A stretch of 64,000 nt of DNA from contig CAJNDS010000656.1 in assembly GCA_905221605.1 (NCBI GenBank), positions 12,501 through 76,500 on the forward strand, written 5' to 3'. The DNA comes from Symbiodinium natans. Its lineage: Eukaryota > Sar > Dinophyceae > Suessiales > Symbiodiniaceae. Below, in pieces: positions 8,256-17,800 of the stretch (position 1 is the first letter of the stretch; the number at the start of each line of letters is the position of its first letter). The notes under the pieces were generated by a model. The model saw only the letters and a program-made list of their open reading frames with translations. It did not search any database and was not told where the DNA came from. A program made the translations under genes and the position numbers.

Positions 8256-11200
8256 ATGGCGAAGCGCAGCGTGGCGGACATGGTTGGATCCGGATCGGCG
8301 GCTAGCGCGGCTGGGATAAGAGGCAAGGCCCAATACTTCGAAGAGTATGAACAGAGCGGTAGAGGCGAGACAAGGTTCATTGAATACTTGAAGGACGGAG
8401 CCACGTCGAATACCCCCATGAGGATGCCATGGACGTCGCTCATACCATTCGGAATATTGAGGAGATGCTTGACCGACATCACGATAGCGAAGAAGGCGTG
8501 TGCACGCATAGACGAGGATTCGGAGGTGGCAGATGATTTGAGCATATTGTCCGAAATCATGCGACTTAGATACACCGCCGAAGAGAAGGAAGATGATAGG
8601 GAGTGGAAATCGGAGACTGATGTGGATGAAGACTGGACGCATGCCGCCAAAGCGTGGGCTGCGATAATAGGAGTTGGAATGGCGAAGTTCGGGTCGAGGT
8701 CGGAGAACCTTGAGTACGGCCAGAATATGATAAAGGATATGAAAACATACTTATGGATGTTTGACTACGCTTGTTCATATGGATGGAGCAAAGCCGCTGA
8801 TCTGATAGCTCTGTGGGCGACAGGTGGCATGTCACCTTTGCGTCGCAGGATCCAGCCCAACAGCGTCACCAAGGTGTACTTTATAATGCCGCAGAATATG
8901 GCCCTCACGGTGAAGAGTGGAACGCTGCTGGAAACATATCTTTATGGAGAAGCAGTGAAGACACTAATAAAGGCACACTTTGGAGAGATTTCGGGCACAA
9001 TTGAGCTGGGAGATGTGGTGTTTTGTCAACAGGGGTCAAAACCACTGCTGGAGGAAATCAAGAAGCAGCTCGTGGCGATGGACGTAGGAAAGGATGAGAC
9101 GAATAGGACTGCGAATGTCATGGTGGTCATTGCTCCTGTTAATGTGATGGAGAAGGAGGAAACTCAGACATGCAATGACCTGAAACACCGCAGAAGTAGC
9201 TCGAATAAGAAGACAGGGGCAGATGATGATGACAGAGGCGAATGGCCAGAGCTGAAGGACCTCCTGGCGAAGGCGAACGCTAATATGGTTTGGGTTGGAT
9301 ACGGAACGAAAGACCAGTGCGGAGGATATGTCCCAGGGAACGACGCTATGGCAGCGTACGCCAAGTTTGTCCAAGGATTGGTCCGGTATAAAGTGTTAGT
9401 CGTGCCGCTTTCCACATTGGTGCCTCGAATACCGAAGTTTGGGATTGTCTCAGTCGCTGGGGAACACGGACTGTCGAAAGGTTACTGGGAAGGAGGTGTG
9501 CAACAATACGCCGTATTGGCATTCTTTGCCATGCTATGGCCGATGCCGAATGATCTGCCGAGGATGACCAAGCTGAGAAGTCCGTATACTTCAGAAGTGG
9601 TAAGACCTATGTCTGGAAGTGAGTGGTCAACCTCCATTCTTCGCTGGATCACAAGATGGGCAAAGGTAATAGAGGCAAGTGCATCGGGTGGTACTCAAGT
9701 CGTTACCCCAATGAGCAGGTGGGACGCTACCCGGGACGATTTGCATAAGGTTCCACACATGAAACCGTACTCTGCTTCAAGCGCGGCTGTTCATTCCCTA
9801 TGGTCTGCGATAGAGGTGGCGAATAGGAAGGTGAGTGAAGCAGTCACATCGGTCCAGCAAAAGTGGTACGCATTAATAGCCGCTACGGTGCCTTGTGCGA
9901 ATATGGAGATCAGTGATGATGTGTATGAGAAACTGCGAGGTCAGGTGGTGGAGGAGACTTCCGAGACAGATACCACCCTCACAGGCTTGAAACCGAGGGG
10001 AAGAAGTGCCACTAGGAGTAGAGGCAGGGAAGGGGCCGAGGAGAAGGATACGACTAAGAATAAAGCGAACCCTATGCCGCCGCCGCCCAACCCTGGGCCT
10101 GCGAAAGCCAAGGCGCCACCTCTGAGCGTGCAGAGGGCTAGAGAAGAAGAAGCCTCTGCGGAAGCCCAATCATATACAGGATTGGCGTTGGGTAATATGG
10201 AAAAGACGAGACCGCCAGCTCCTCCCATTCCAGGATCAGGGGCGGCTTTCCCCACTCCTTCTGCGAGCTCCGGACCGAACATCCACGGCATGAAGGATCT
10301 TAATAAGCCAGGAGGCAGGTGGCAAAGGGATCCGGGAGCGAAGCCACTAGGGGGAGCTAGCAGGTTCGGACCACTTGGTGACACTGAAACGGACGATGAT
10401 ATGGCAGGTGCGGTGAATTTCGGCGACGGAATGGCTCACACAGGGGACCAGTTGGAGAATATCAGGGTTCAGGTGGATGGTGCCAGCGCCAACGCAGGAG
10501 TAGCTTCGGGCGCGGTCAGATTCTACGACGATTTGAACCCAGAGGCAGAGCATGAAATAACGTGGAACAAGCACAATGGAATAGGAGACGTGATCGCCGG
10601 GTATTACGTTGGGTATGAATCATGGCTGAAGTTCGCAAAGGTGAATTCTGAGACGGAATGGCGCCAGGGACTGATAGCTGTTATCAAGGCGTTCGTGCAG
10701 GAGAGACTGCCCACTGGTACGCCGTTGGATCTGACATGTGAACAGGTGTATGATGTCATAAGGGGCGGATTTGAAGATCAAAAGAGGATCACGAGAGCTG
10801 AGGCTGGGGTCGCAGAACGATCAGAGACTGCAAAAGTGCTCCGTACTATCTTGAATGCGAAGTCCGCGTCATACAGATATGAGTCTGGACAGGAGCTTCC
10901 TCAATACTTGGTAGACTTCGGTAGGAGATGGACGAAAATGATGGGAATATTCAGATCTGACTCATATGTGAATTCAAGTGGGGTCTTGGTGCAGAGGCCT
11001 CAGCTGCGCACGAGATCAGAGGGTGAAGAGACGCGTCATGAGAGCACAGGAGTCGCAAATAGTGTAGGCCAGGAGCGCGAAGACAAGCAGCAGCCGCCAC
11101 CTGTTGACTTCGGAAAGGATAATGCCTCTGACATAGAGCAGAAATGCCGGATGCAAATCTTTAATAGCAAACCGAATAGGACCGAATTGGAGGCAGGGAC

Positions 11201-11999
11201 TCTGGATATTCTGCACATGTGGGAGAGCAATATTGTGCTGACAGTGCATGACGCGCTAAGGCAAACCTTGAATGTTGTCGCGCACGAGGGAAGAACTTTG
11301 TGTATGGGGGATCTTGACGACATTGTCGATGCGGCCAAGGCCGTAGAGGAATTGCCATCAAGGGAAAACGCGACTGGGGGATTGAATATGACTGAGGAAG
11401 AGGACTACCAATATGTTCTGATGATAGCGATGGGATATCACGCTGCACAGCTAATGGCAAGGATCTGCGGTGAAAAGGAAATGCCTGGTTTCCTGGCCCA
11501 GACCGTGGCATGGTGGGCAGCGAGAGACATTGTGTTGAAGAGAGACAGACACGAGGTCTTGGAGATGCTGATGATAAGTGATAAGGCGTATCAAGAGATC
11601 GTCGCAGTTATCACTAGAATAGGACAGGAAATGGGAGGATACCCGAGCACGGTGACAGATTGGGCGGTGTCCACGAATGTCAAGGCGGTGAGGACGATCT
11701 TCGGTGCCGCAGAGAGTAATAAGGCGACGCCGGCCATTCCAGAGGGTCATGCTACGGAGACAAAGAAGAACGCAGAGGAACATCACAATGATGATCAGCC
11801 CATGGGCACGGGAGAGGGAGGAAATAACGCTGGAGCAGGGGACGGAACGAGAGAAGCTGAGAATAACCCCGAAAGAACAGGAGCCCGAGAAGCCCGACGA
11901 GGAGATGACGGGCGGAGGAGATCCGGGAAAGGGAAGCGGCGGCGATGCCGGCTCCGGAGGACAGGGCTCCGGCGGGGACAAGGGCGGCGGCTCGGATGA
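8256..11999 (+). CDS. Large unrecognised element protein A, possible Gag-like
   Basis: A 1247-codon frame begins 60 bases after the pol stop with ATG in a good context (GCCATGG). I do not recognise it with certainty. The N-terminal half (about 1-570) is folded-looking. One region (about 280-410: VMVVIAPVN, MVWVGYGTKDQ, GEHGLSKGYW) faintly resembles the later blocks of SGNH hydrolases, but no N-terminal catalytic GDS motif is visible. A basic and proline-rich linker (about 578-720, including MPPPPNPGP) follows. A second helical part (about 750-1165, WNKHNGIGDVIAGYY, YLVDFGRRWTKMMG) could be capsid-like. From about 11880 the frame gives an Arg-rich tail that is out of register, while the next frame gives sensible acidic sequence. 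The true protein therefore probably shifts +1 there, by mutation or by programmed slippage. Same strand and style as pol. Confidence 0.65.
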   Translation: MAKRSVADMVGSGSAASAAGIRGKAQYFEEYEQSGRGETRFIEYLKDGATSNTPMRMPWTSLIPFGILRRCLTDITIAKKACARIDEDSEVADDLSILSEIMRLRYTAEEKEDDREWKSETDVDEDWTHAAKAWAAIIGVGMAKFGSRSENLEYGQNMIKDMKTYLWMFDYACSYGWSKAADLIALWATGGMSPLRRRIQPNSVTKVYFIMPQNMALTVKSGTLLETYLYGEAVKTLIKAHFGEISGTIELGDVVFCQQGSKPLLEEIKKQLVAMDVGKDETNRTANVMVVIAPVNVMEKEETQTCNDLKHRRSSSNKKTGADDDDRGEWPELKDLLAKANANMVWVGYGTKDQCGGYVPGNDAMAAYAKFVQGLVRYKVLVVPLSTLVPRIPKFGIVSVAGEHGLSKGYWEGGVQQYAVLAFFAMLWPMPNDLPRMTKLRSPYTSEVVRPMSGSEWSTSILRWITRWAKVIEASASGGTQVVTPMSRWDATRDDLHKVPHMKPYSASSAAVHSLWSAIEVANRKVSEAVTSVQQKWYALIAATVPCANMEISDDVYEKLRGQVVEETSETDTTLTGLKPRGRSATRSRGREGAEEKDTTKNKANPMPPPPNPGPAKAKAPPLSVQRAREEEASAEAQSYTGLALGNMEKTRPPAPPIPGSGAAFPTPSASSGPNIHGMKDLNKPGGRWQRDPGAKPLGGASRFGPLGDTETDDDMAGAVNFGDGMAHTGDQLENIRVQVDGASANAGVASGAVRFYDDLNPEAEHEITWNKHNGIGDVIAGYYVGYESWLKFAKVNSETEWRQGLIAVIKAFVQERLPTGTPLDLTCEQVYDVIRGGFEDQKRITRAEAGVAERSETAKVLRTILNAKSASYRYESGQELPQYLVDFGRRWTKMMGIFRSDSYVNSSGVLVQRPQLRTRSEGEETRHESTGVANSVGQEREDKQQPPPVDFGKDNASDIEQKCRMQIFNSKPNRTELEAGTLDILHMWESNIVLTVHDALRQTLNVVAHEGRTLCMGDLDDIVDAAKAVEELPSRENATGGLNMTEEEDYQYVLMIAMGYHAAQLMARICGEKEMPGFLAQTVAWWAARDIVLKRDRHEVLEMLMISDKAYQEIVAVITRIGQEMGGYPSTVTDWAVSTNVKAVRTIFGAAESNKATPAIPEGHATETKKNAEEHHNDDQPMGTGEGGNNAGAGDGTREAENNPERTGAREARRGDDGRRRSGKGKRRRCRLRRTGLRRGQGRRLG

Positions 12000-12846
12000 C
12001 AAGGACCAGCAAAACGACGATGAAGAGATGGATAATAAGGATGATCAGCCGGAGGAGAACGAAGAATCTGATGATGACATCTTAGTTAGGGCTGAGGCGG
12101 GGGATGCGCCCAGAAGCTTGTTGTTCGGAGGGAACCCGGGCGGGATTGCGGACGATGATGAGGCCAAGTATGATACTGGTGAGATCGACGAGAAGAGGAA
12201 GAGCGTAATAGAGGATGTTTACCAGAGCCGTGATAGCTTCCCGCTAGGGTGGATGAAGAAGAACTATAGCGAATGGGAGGCTGACGAGGACAAAACGGTA
12301 TACAAGGTGACAGAGAAGCTGATATCACCAGAGATAATAGCGCAGGGGCTCGGGCTCGACAACTTCTCGGCGCCAGTCGAGTGGATGAAGAACCTGCGGT
12401 GGGGCTTCCACTGCGGCACCTGCTTCGCATGGTGGATGGGATATGCGGTGGCCACGAATACAGGAGAAGAGTTTCCGAGGGAAGGCGCAAGATGCCCACG
12501 CTGTAGGAAGCTTCAGGAAGTGAACTTGCAAGGAATATTGCAAAAGGGGCCACCCCCTGCGATGATGAGAGCGGTTGTGACCCTTTGCTCGCCGCTACAC
12601 CCTATGGACCCGCGTCTCATATTGGCGAGGTTGACGGATAGGCTAGCCGCGGAGGGAGTACCGTGGGATGAGATTGACATGTTTGAGCCACATCAAATAT
12701 TGGTTGCAGCAGGGATGATTGTTGCAAACTCTTCGGAGGCAAAGCTTGACGTGATGGACATAATAATGAAGATGGCCAAAGAGTTGGTGAACGGCGGAAT
12801 GATGAAGACAGTGGATGGAGAACCATATCCACTCATACCCGTTTAG
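11905..12846 (+). CDS. Unrecognised element protein B with acidic Gly-rich linker and CxxC/CxxC zinc ribbon
   Basis: The frame is open from 11704, but sensible sequence starts only about 11860; the first suitable ATG is at 11905. It overlaps the end of protein A in the +1 frame. It starts with a Gly/Asp/Asn-rich acidic linker (TGGGDPGKGSGG, then DDEEMDNKDDQPEENEESDDD) and continues into a helical region. A zinc ribbon follows: C170-x2-C173 ... C197-x2-C200 counted from 11905 (FHCGTCFAWW and ARCPRCRKL). The C-terminus is helical (VPWDEIDMFEPHQILVAAGM). It ends at TAG 12844-12846, inside the start of the next frame. Whether it is a separate product or a continuation of A by +1 frameshift cannot be decided. 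No named family recognised; a nucleic-acid-binding role is only an inference from the ribbon. Confidence 0.6.
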   Translation: MTGGGDPGKGSGGDAGSGGQGSGGDKGGGSDDKDQQNDDEEMDNKDDQPEENEESDDDILVRAEAGDAPRSLLFGGNPGGIADDDEAKYDTGEIDEKRKSVIEDVYQSRDSFPLGWMKKNYSEWEADEDKTVYKVTEKLISPEIIAQGLGLDNFSAPVEWMKNLRWGFHCGTCFAWWMGYAVATNTGEEFPREGARCPRCRKLQEVNLQGILQKGPPPAMMRAVVTLCSPLHPMDPRLILARLTDRLAAEGVPWDEIDMFEPHQILVAAGMIVANSSEAKLDVMDIIMKMAKELVNGGMMKTVDGEPYPLIPV

Positions 12847-14278
12847 CATTTGGCAGCTGGAGGAGCTAATAAACCGTGTGCTCGGAGACGTGACTTTTGA
12901 TGCACTAATAAGTGGACTGATGCAAGTTAATGCACCATCGTTGGCTGATCCTATTAATAAGGCTATCATGCATTACGATATCGATCCGATGACGACGTTG
13001 GGCGAATACGCACTGCAAGTGAGAGAAGCAGCGCGAGAAAAGTTGAAGAGATCGAGAAGAACGCAACCGGCAGTAGAGGATAGAGTGCCGCTTCAGCACC
13101 TGTTGCTGGGCGTAATTAGGAAGAAGGGTGCGGAACCAAGCAGACAGGAGACGAGGCTCTACGCATACCTCAAGATGGTCGAGGAGGAGCAAGGTAAAGA
13201 GATAATAGAAGAAGGCGACCGTCCAGGGGGAAGCGAGGAGGAGCAGGATTGGAAGGGGCGACAACTGCCCAGGGTGAAGCTCATGTACAGGAAGGAGCGC
13301 CGAAGAACCACCTGGGAAGCCATCAACGACGCAGTCGAGGCAGGACAGTCGTGGGCCATTCATGCCGCAGGAAATACAAGCGTACAGCATACGGCCTGGG
13401 TACAGTGGGAAAGGCTCAAAGGTCAAATCCCGGGAGTTCATCAATATGACCCGAGAATATACCTTTCGAATATGCAACGGGGCATGGTGCTCGGGAGGAT
13501 GGCAGAGATGTCGCGAACAGGAGATAGGCGCAACCCCAATCAGGACCCAACGGATCATAGAAGTGCAAGAACTGAATATTTCCCTAATATTGATTTGGTC
13601 AGGGCGTTTGCGGCGAGCTCTCTGAGAATAGCATTGGTGGATCAAGCGACATGCGACATAGCGTCGGGTATGGCGACCGGATGGAAACCGGAGATAGTCG
13701 AACAACACAAGGCCATATCGTTGCTACACACTGTGGTGGCATTCTTGACGTCGGCTGCTGCGTTCGCGAATCAGTTGGGAATAATACACCCCCAGCAGGG
13801 AATGGCGTTGGCCATCTTAATAAAGTTGAAGGACTACTGGGGAGCTCTTCTCGAGGCGGTCACATGGTATAACTTGGGAACCATATCATTTGAAGCTGTG
13901 GAATGCGACCCGGGTCTTAAAGATCCAATGTTGCCAGGAGAGCACCCCGAGCTCCTTGCATCCACGGTTAGTGAGATAATGCGATCCATGACAGCCGGGC
14001 TAATATTGACAGGTCAGCCGGAGAACATGAGAGGACTGGACCTTAGGGAGAAACGCGAGAATATCCGGATGCCGGAGGGCTATGGAGGAGTGGACGGCAT
14101 GCTGGATATGGGGCCGTCGACGCTTAGGCATAGGGGAGACCAGGACAGATATGCCACGGTGACGATAAAGAGGGCCGAACATGATGGTGAAGGAATAATA
14201 CTGGAGCTCGGACAAGTTCCTGCTTCTCCGATGATAAGCCACAGAGTGGCGACCCCTGGGGTGTATGGAACGAGTTGA
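12815..14278 (+). CDS. Unrecognised element protein C
   Basis: A 487-codon frame starts at ATG 12815, 32 bases inside protein B and +1 relative to it. The codons of B at the overlap are CCC GTT TAG C, so slippage of GTT to TTT just before the stop would also join the two. The protein is mainly helical: FSIWQLEELINRVLGDV, a charged linker (VEEEQGKEIIEEGDRP), AWVQWERLKGQIPGVHQYD, and a long hydrophobic helical part (AISLLHTVVAFLTSAAAFAN) that is more like a structural core than a membrane segment. It ends in a beta-like piece (TVTIKRAEHDGEGIILELG). The TGA at 14276-14278 is followed after only six in-frame codons by the ATG of protein D, so C and D may once have been one frame. No family recognised. 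Confidence 0.6.
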   Translation: MENHIHSYPFSIWQLEELINRVLGDVTFDALISGLMQVNAPSLADPINKAIMHYDIDPMTTLGEYALQVREAAREKLKRSRRTQPAVEDRVPLQHLLLGVIRKKGAEPSRQETRLYAYLKMVEEEQGKEIIEEGDRPGGSEEEQDWKGRQLPRVKLMYRKERRRTTWEAINDAVEAGQSWAIHAAGNTSVQHTAWVQWERLKGQIPGVHQYDPRIYLSNMQRGMVLGRMAEMSRTGDRRNPNQDPTDHRSARTEYFPNIDLVRAFAASSLRIALVDQATCDIASGMATGWKPEIVEQHKAISLLHTVVAFLTSAAAFANQLGIIHPQQGMALAILIKLKDYWGALLEAVTWYNLGTISFEAVECDPGLKDPMLPGEHPELLASTVSEIMRSMTAGLILTGQPENMRGLDLREKRENIRMPEGYGGVDGMLDMGPSTLRHRGDQDRYATVTIKRAEHDGEGIILELGQVPASPMISHRVATPGVYGTS

Positions 14279-14296
14279 ACGTCAGCAGATCGTGCC

Positions 14297-14878
14297 ATGC
14301 CGGATATGGGATCACCAGACGGGTCGAGAGTATCGTTCGGAAGGCACTTCAAGCGCGTCAATCCTGGGTTCGCCAGGCGTAGGATGGTCGGAATAGTCAG
14401 GGAAGTGACGGATGAGTTTGTCCAGGTAGTGACGAAGGGAAAGGAGAATCAGAATATGGCTGAACTTCTTCAGGAGAGAGAGATCCGTATAGGTCAGCTA
14501 AAATATCGACTGGAAGCTACCGCGTCTAGGCTCTACATGGCTACTGTTGGGAAGACAGAGGCGAGTGAGTCGATTGATTTGGACGAAGAAGTGAAGAAAT
14601 ACTACAAGGCTGACGAATTGAAGGATCTGGTAGCATGGAAAGGAAAATATCAGGACTTAGAACTCGACGAGTTGGAAGCGACAACGGATGGGTCCAAGGC
14701 ATCAGAGCTGGTGGGAAAGCTAATACGGCGGATCGCTATGATGGCCGGTGAGGTTGAACGACACAAGTGGGCCACCGACCGATTGAAAACACAGCTCATG
14801 GAGGAAGAAAGGCGAATAAGGAGGGGAAGACGTCCGATGCTACCATGGCCGATGCCAGCACGAGTAGGGAAGACATAA
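14297..14878 (+). CDS. Unrecognised coiled-coil element protein D
   Basis: A 193-codon frame starts at ATG 14297 (context GTGCCATGC), in the same frame as protein C and only 18 bases after its TGA. It is highly charged and heptad-like: QNMAELLQEREIRIGQLKYR, KYYKADELKDLVAWKGKYQD, and VERHKWATDRLKTQLMEEER. The last residues (RRGRRPMLPWPMPARVGKT) are basic and out of style, because the next frame has taken over from about 14800. It probably forms the N-terminal portion of the coiled coil that continues in protein E after a -1 shift. No enzyme motif seen. Confidence 0.55.
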   Translation: MPDMGSPDGSRVSFGRHFKRVNPGFARRRMVGIVREVTDEFVQVVTKGKENQNMAELLQEREIRIGQLKYRLEATASRLYMATVGKTEASESIDLDEEVKKYYKADELKDLVAWKGKYQDLELDELEATTDGSKASELVGKLIRRIAMMAGEVERHKWATDRLKTQLMEEERRIRRGRRPMLPWPMPARVGKT

Positions 14879-17800
14879 TAAAGGACAGAGATGAGTGGAG
14901 GGAAAAGGCCACTGTTGCGAGGGAAAATGTCGAAAGGCTGAAGATCATCTCGCAGGAAAATTGGGAGAAGTATGAGACGGCGCAGCAGACGGTCATTGAC
15001 TTGTGCCAACGCAACAAGCAGATGTCTGAGCAAATAGAGAAGATGGCAAAGGGCGCTGCGTCCGAGCTGAAAAGCGATGCTCTTGCACGAGCGGAAATGC
15101 AAGCCGCGAATAACCAGGCGATTCGGGAATTGAAGACCAAGATCGCGGAGCTGGAGGCGAATAATAATACTCTGCGAGAGAATGGTGCATGGTTGAAAGA
15201 TCAGTTGAACGAAAAGGAGAAGAGCACCGAATCTTCTGTCGTCGAAAAGTTGAAGGCTGAGAAGAAAGAGCAAGAGGACCGTGTTGAGAAGTTCAAGAAG
15301 GAATGGCACATAGCTGTCATGGCCAAAGAGAAAACGCTGGAGGACCTGAAGGCAATAGAGGCAGCGTACCAGATCGAAATAGCAGACATGAAGTCCAACT
15401 ACACGAAGGCGATTAATACGAGGGATCTCGAAGACAAGCAGAGGGAGGAGCTGCTGGAGCTCAAGAATAAACAGGTGGAGAGGCTCACCGCTGACATGGA
15501 GAAGCTGTCTGTCGAAGCTACCGATAACGATCGGAAGCTGAGGAGGAACCTCAAGCAGGCGCAGGAGAAGGTCAAAAGGCTCGCAGAAATTGGAGATGAT
15601 GACGACGACGACAGTAAGGCTGAAGCCGTCAAAGCGAGCAGGGAGGCGGAAGAGAAGGCCATCGCGAAAGCTGACGCGATGGAAGATGAGAATACCAGCC
15701 TCAAGCGGGAAATGGAGAAGCTGAGAGCTAAGATAATAGAATTGGAAAGAATGCGTCAGGAATATGAGGAAGGACGGAAGACCATCGGGGATATGAGGGA
15801 CAAATTGACGGCGGCTGAGCAGAGAATACTCGAGTTGGAATCTGCGGAGAGAATAGCCCAGGCTCAGAATATAGCAGGGAGGGCAAGGACATCAACAGAA
15901 GCATCGACTGGCGCGACAGGCGAGAATGTCTCGCAAGATAATAAGCAGACGTCATCTGATACTCAGGACGGAGCAGCAGCAGCAACCGGGAAAGGTACCA
16001 CTGGAACTGCAGATCATACAGGCACGCCAGGACGTCCGTCAAGTACAACCACGGGCGGGACAGGGGACCAAGTGAATAATGATCAGGAAACGAGGGGTAG
16101 GACTACACAGCGTGGAGGCCCCAGAGAAGATGAAGAGAAGACTAGAAGTCCGCCTGTGAAGAAAGCGACGGAAGAGGAGACTTGCAGAGTCGGAGCGGTG
16201 GAGCAATACGCCAAAGGCAAGGACAACCGACCATCAGATATCACGGTTGGTGGAGAACCACGTCTTCGCACGACTGAATTCCAGAGGAATGTAGAGCCCA
16301 AAAGAGTGATTGAATATCTGGGTTTCAGCGGCCGACCGTTGGAAGGATTAGCCGCCAGTCATATGAGGCCGAATGAAAGGAACAATATCGCATCCTCCGA
16401 GGAGGCCCAGCAGCGGGTCATGGACGAAAGCTTCAAGTTCACTAGAAGTTCGAAAAGTGAGATCTATGAAGCCACCCCGCTAATAATGGTAGAAAGGAAT
16501 GCGAGAATAGTGATGAAACAAAATACCGCAGGTATGGCAGCGGCAAATCGCCAAATCTTGTTGCGAGGGTATACTGCGTCAAGTGAAGATGTAGGCCCTG
16601 GTCGGTGGGGAGACTTCGTGGACTTCACTGTGGACGACAACGGCGATAAGGTGAAACTGGAGAGAGGAGTCGTCAAGGAGATTCCTCCCATTGTTGAAGC
16701 CACTGAGGTGATTACGCAATACCCTGATCTCCATGAGGCGTTTAATACGGTAATATCTCCGTTCGCTCTGAAATTGAGAGAGGCGATGGCATATGACCCA
16801 GTTCAGGCTACTGAAAATATCGTCGTACCGTGGACAGGTGCTTCCATGCGGGAATTGGGAATAGATTCGGATATCACGAGAGTGGGTGTGGCATACCCGA
16901 ATATGGTGTATGAGGAAATGGCAAGGCTGGTAGCAGAGATCGCGGCATGGGGCAGCGAGGAATACCCGAATGACCTTAGAGAGAGGTGCCAGTACAGAAA
17001 TAAGGTCAAGACACAGATGATGGACGCTGCCAAAATGCATTCCCCGACGTTGTTCGAAGACAAGACGTTCTATGAGGCATTCGCAGGCGCGAGAATACCG
17101 TGGGAAGTTGTGAGAACAGAACTTGAGGCACGCTCAACATATCCCATGAGACCGAATGATGAGTATCGAGTTGCATACCTGGCACAGAAGTATGGAGTGG
17201 AAGTTGAAGGAAAGGTTGGGAAAGGGAGCGATGATCAGCTACGAATATCGGAAATTTATAGCATAAGACCAGCGAGCGAGATGAGACGCCCCAAGGACAA
17301 GGAACTCATATCACGGCTCGCCGGAGGACCGGCTGATGGGAAGCTGTGGGTGAAGGTAGCTCCTGGTAGCCTACCGGAGACCGCATACATGGTGATGTCA
17401 GATGAATTCTGGGCATTTTGTGCAAGAAGAGGAACAATATACCCTGAGGCGGCGGGACACTTCAACATCGTCCTGGATATTTGGCATAGAGACTCTGGGG
17501 AGAACGTGCTCAATGCGTATGACGTAGCACTAATACCGCATTGGACGAAGTACAGCGCTGAGCCTACTCCGCTGAAGGACATACCACAGATAATATACGC
17601 CCATGAGAGAACCCCGCAGTGGCTGACGGATGATCTCAGGCAGGCTGCGTATCGGGGGAGAAAGATTGGAATAGCTGTTGACGTGAGAGCATACGCGCTG
17701 ATGGGAGGCGAGGTCTTCCTCACTAGGCGGGGAAGACTCACGGTCACCACACCCATAGTGCAGGCGTTCTGGAAAGCGGTGTGGTTCGAAGAGACATTCA

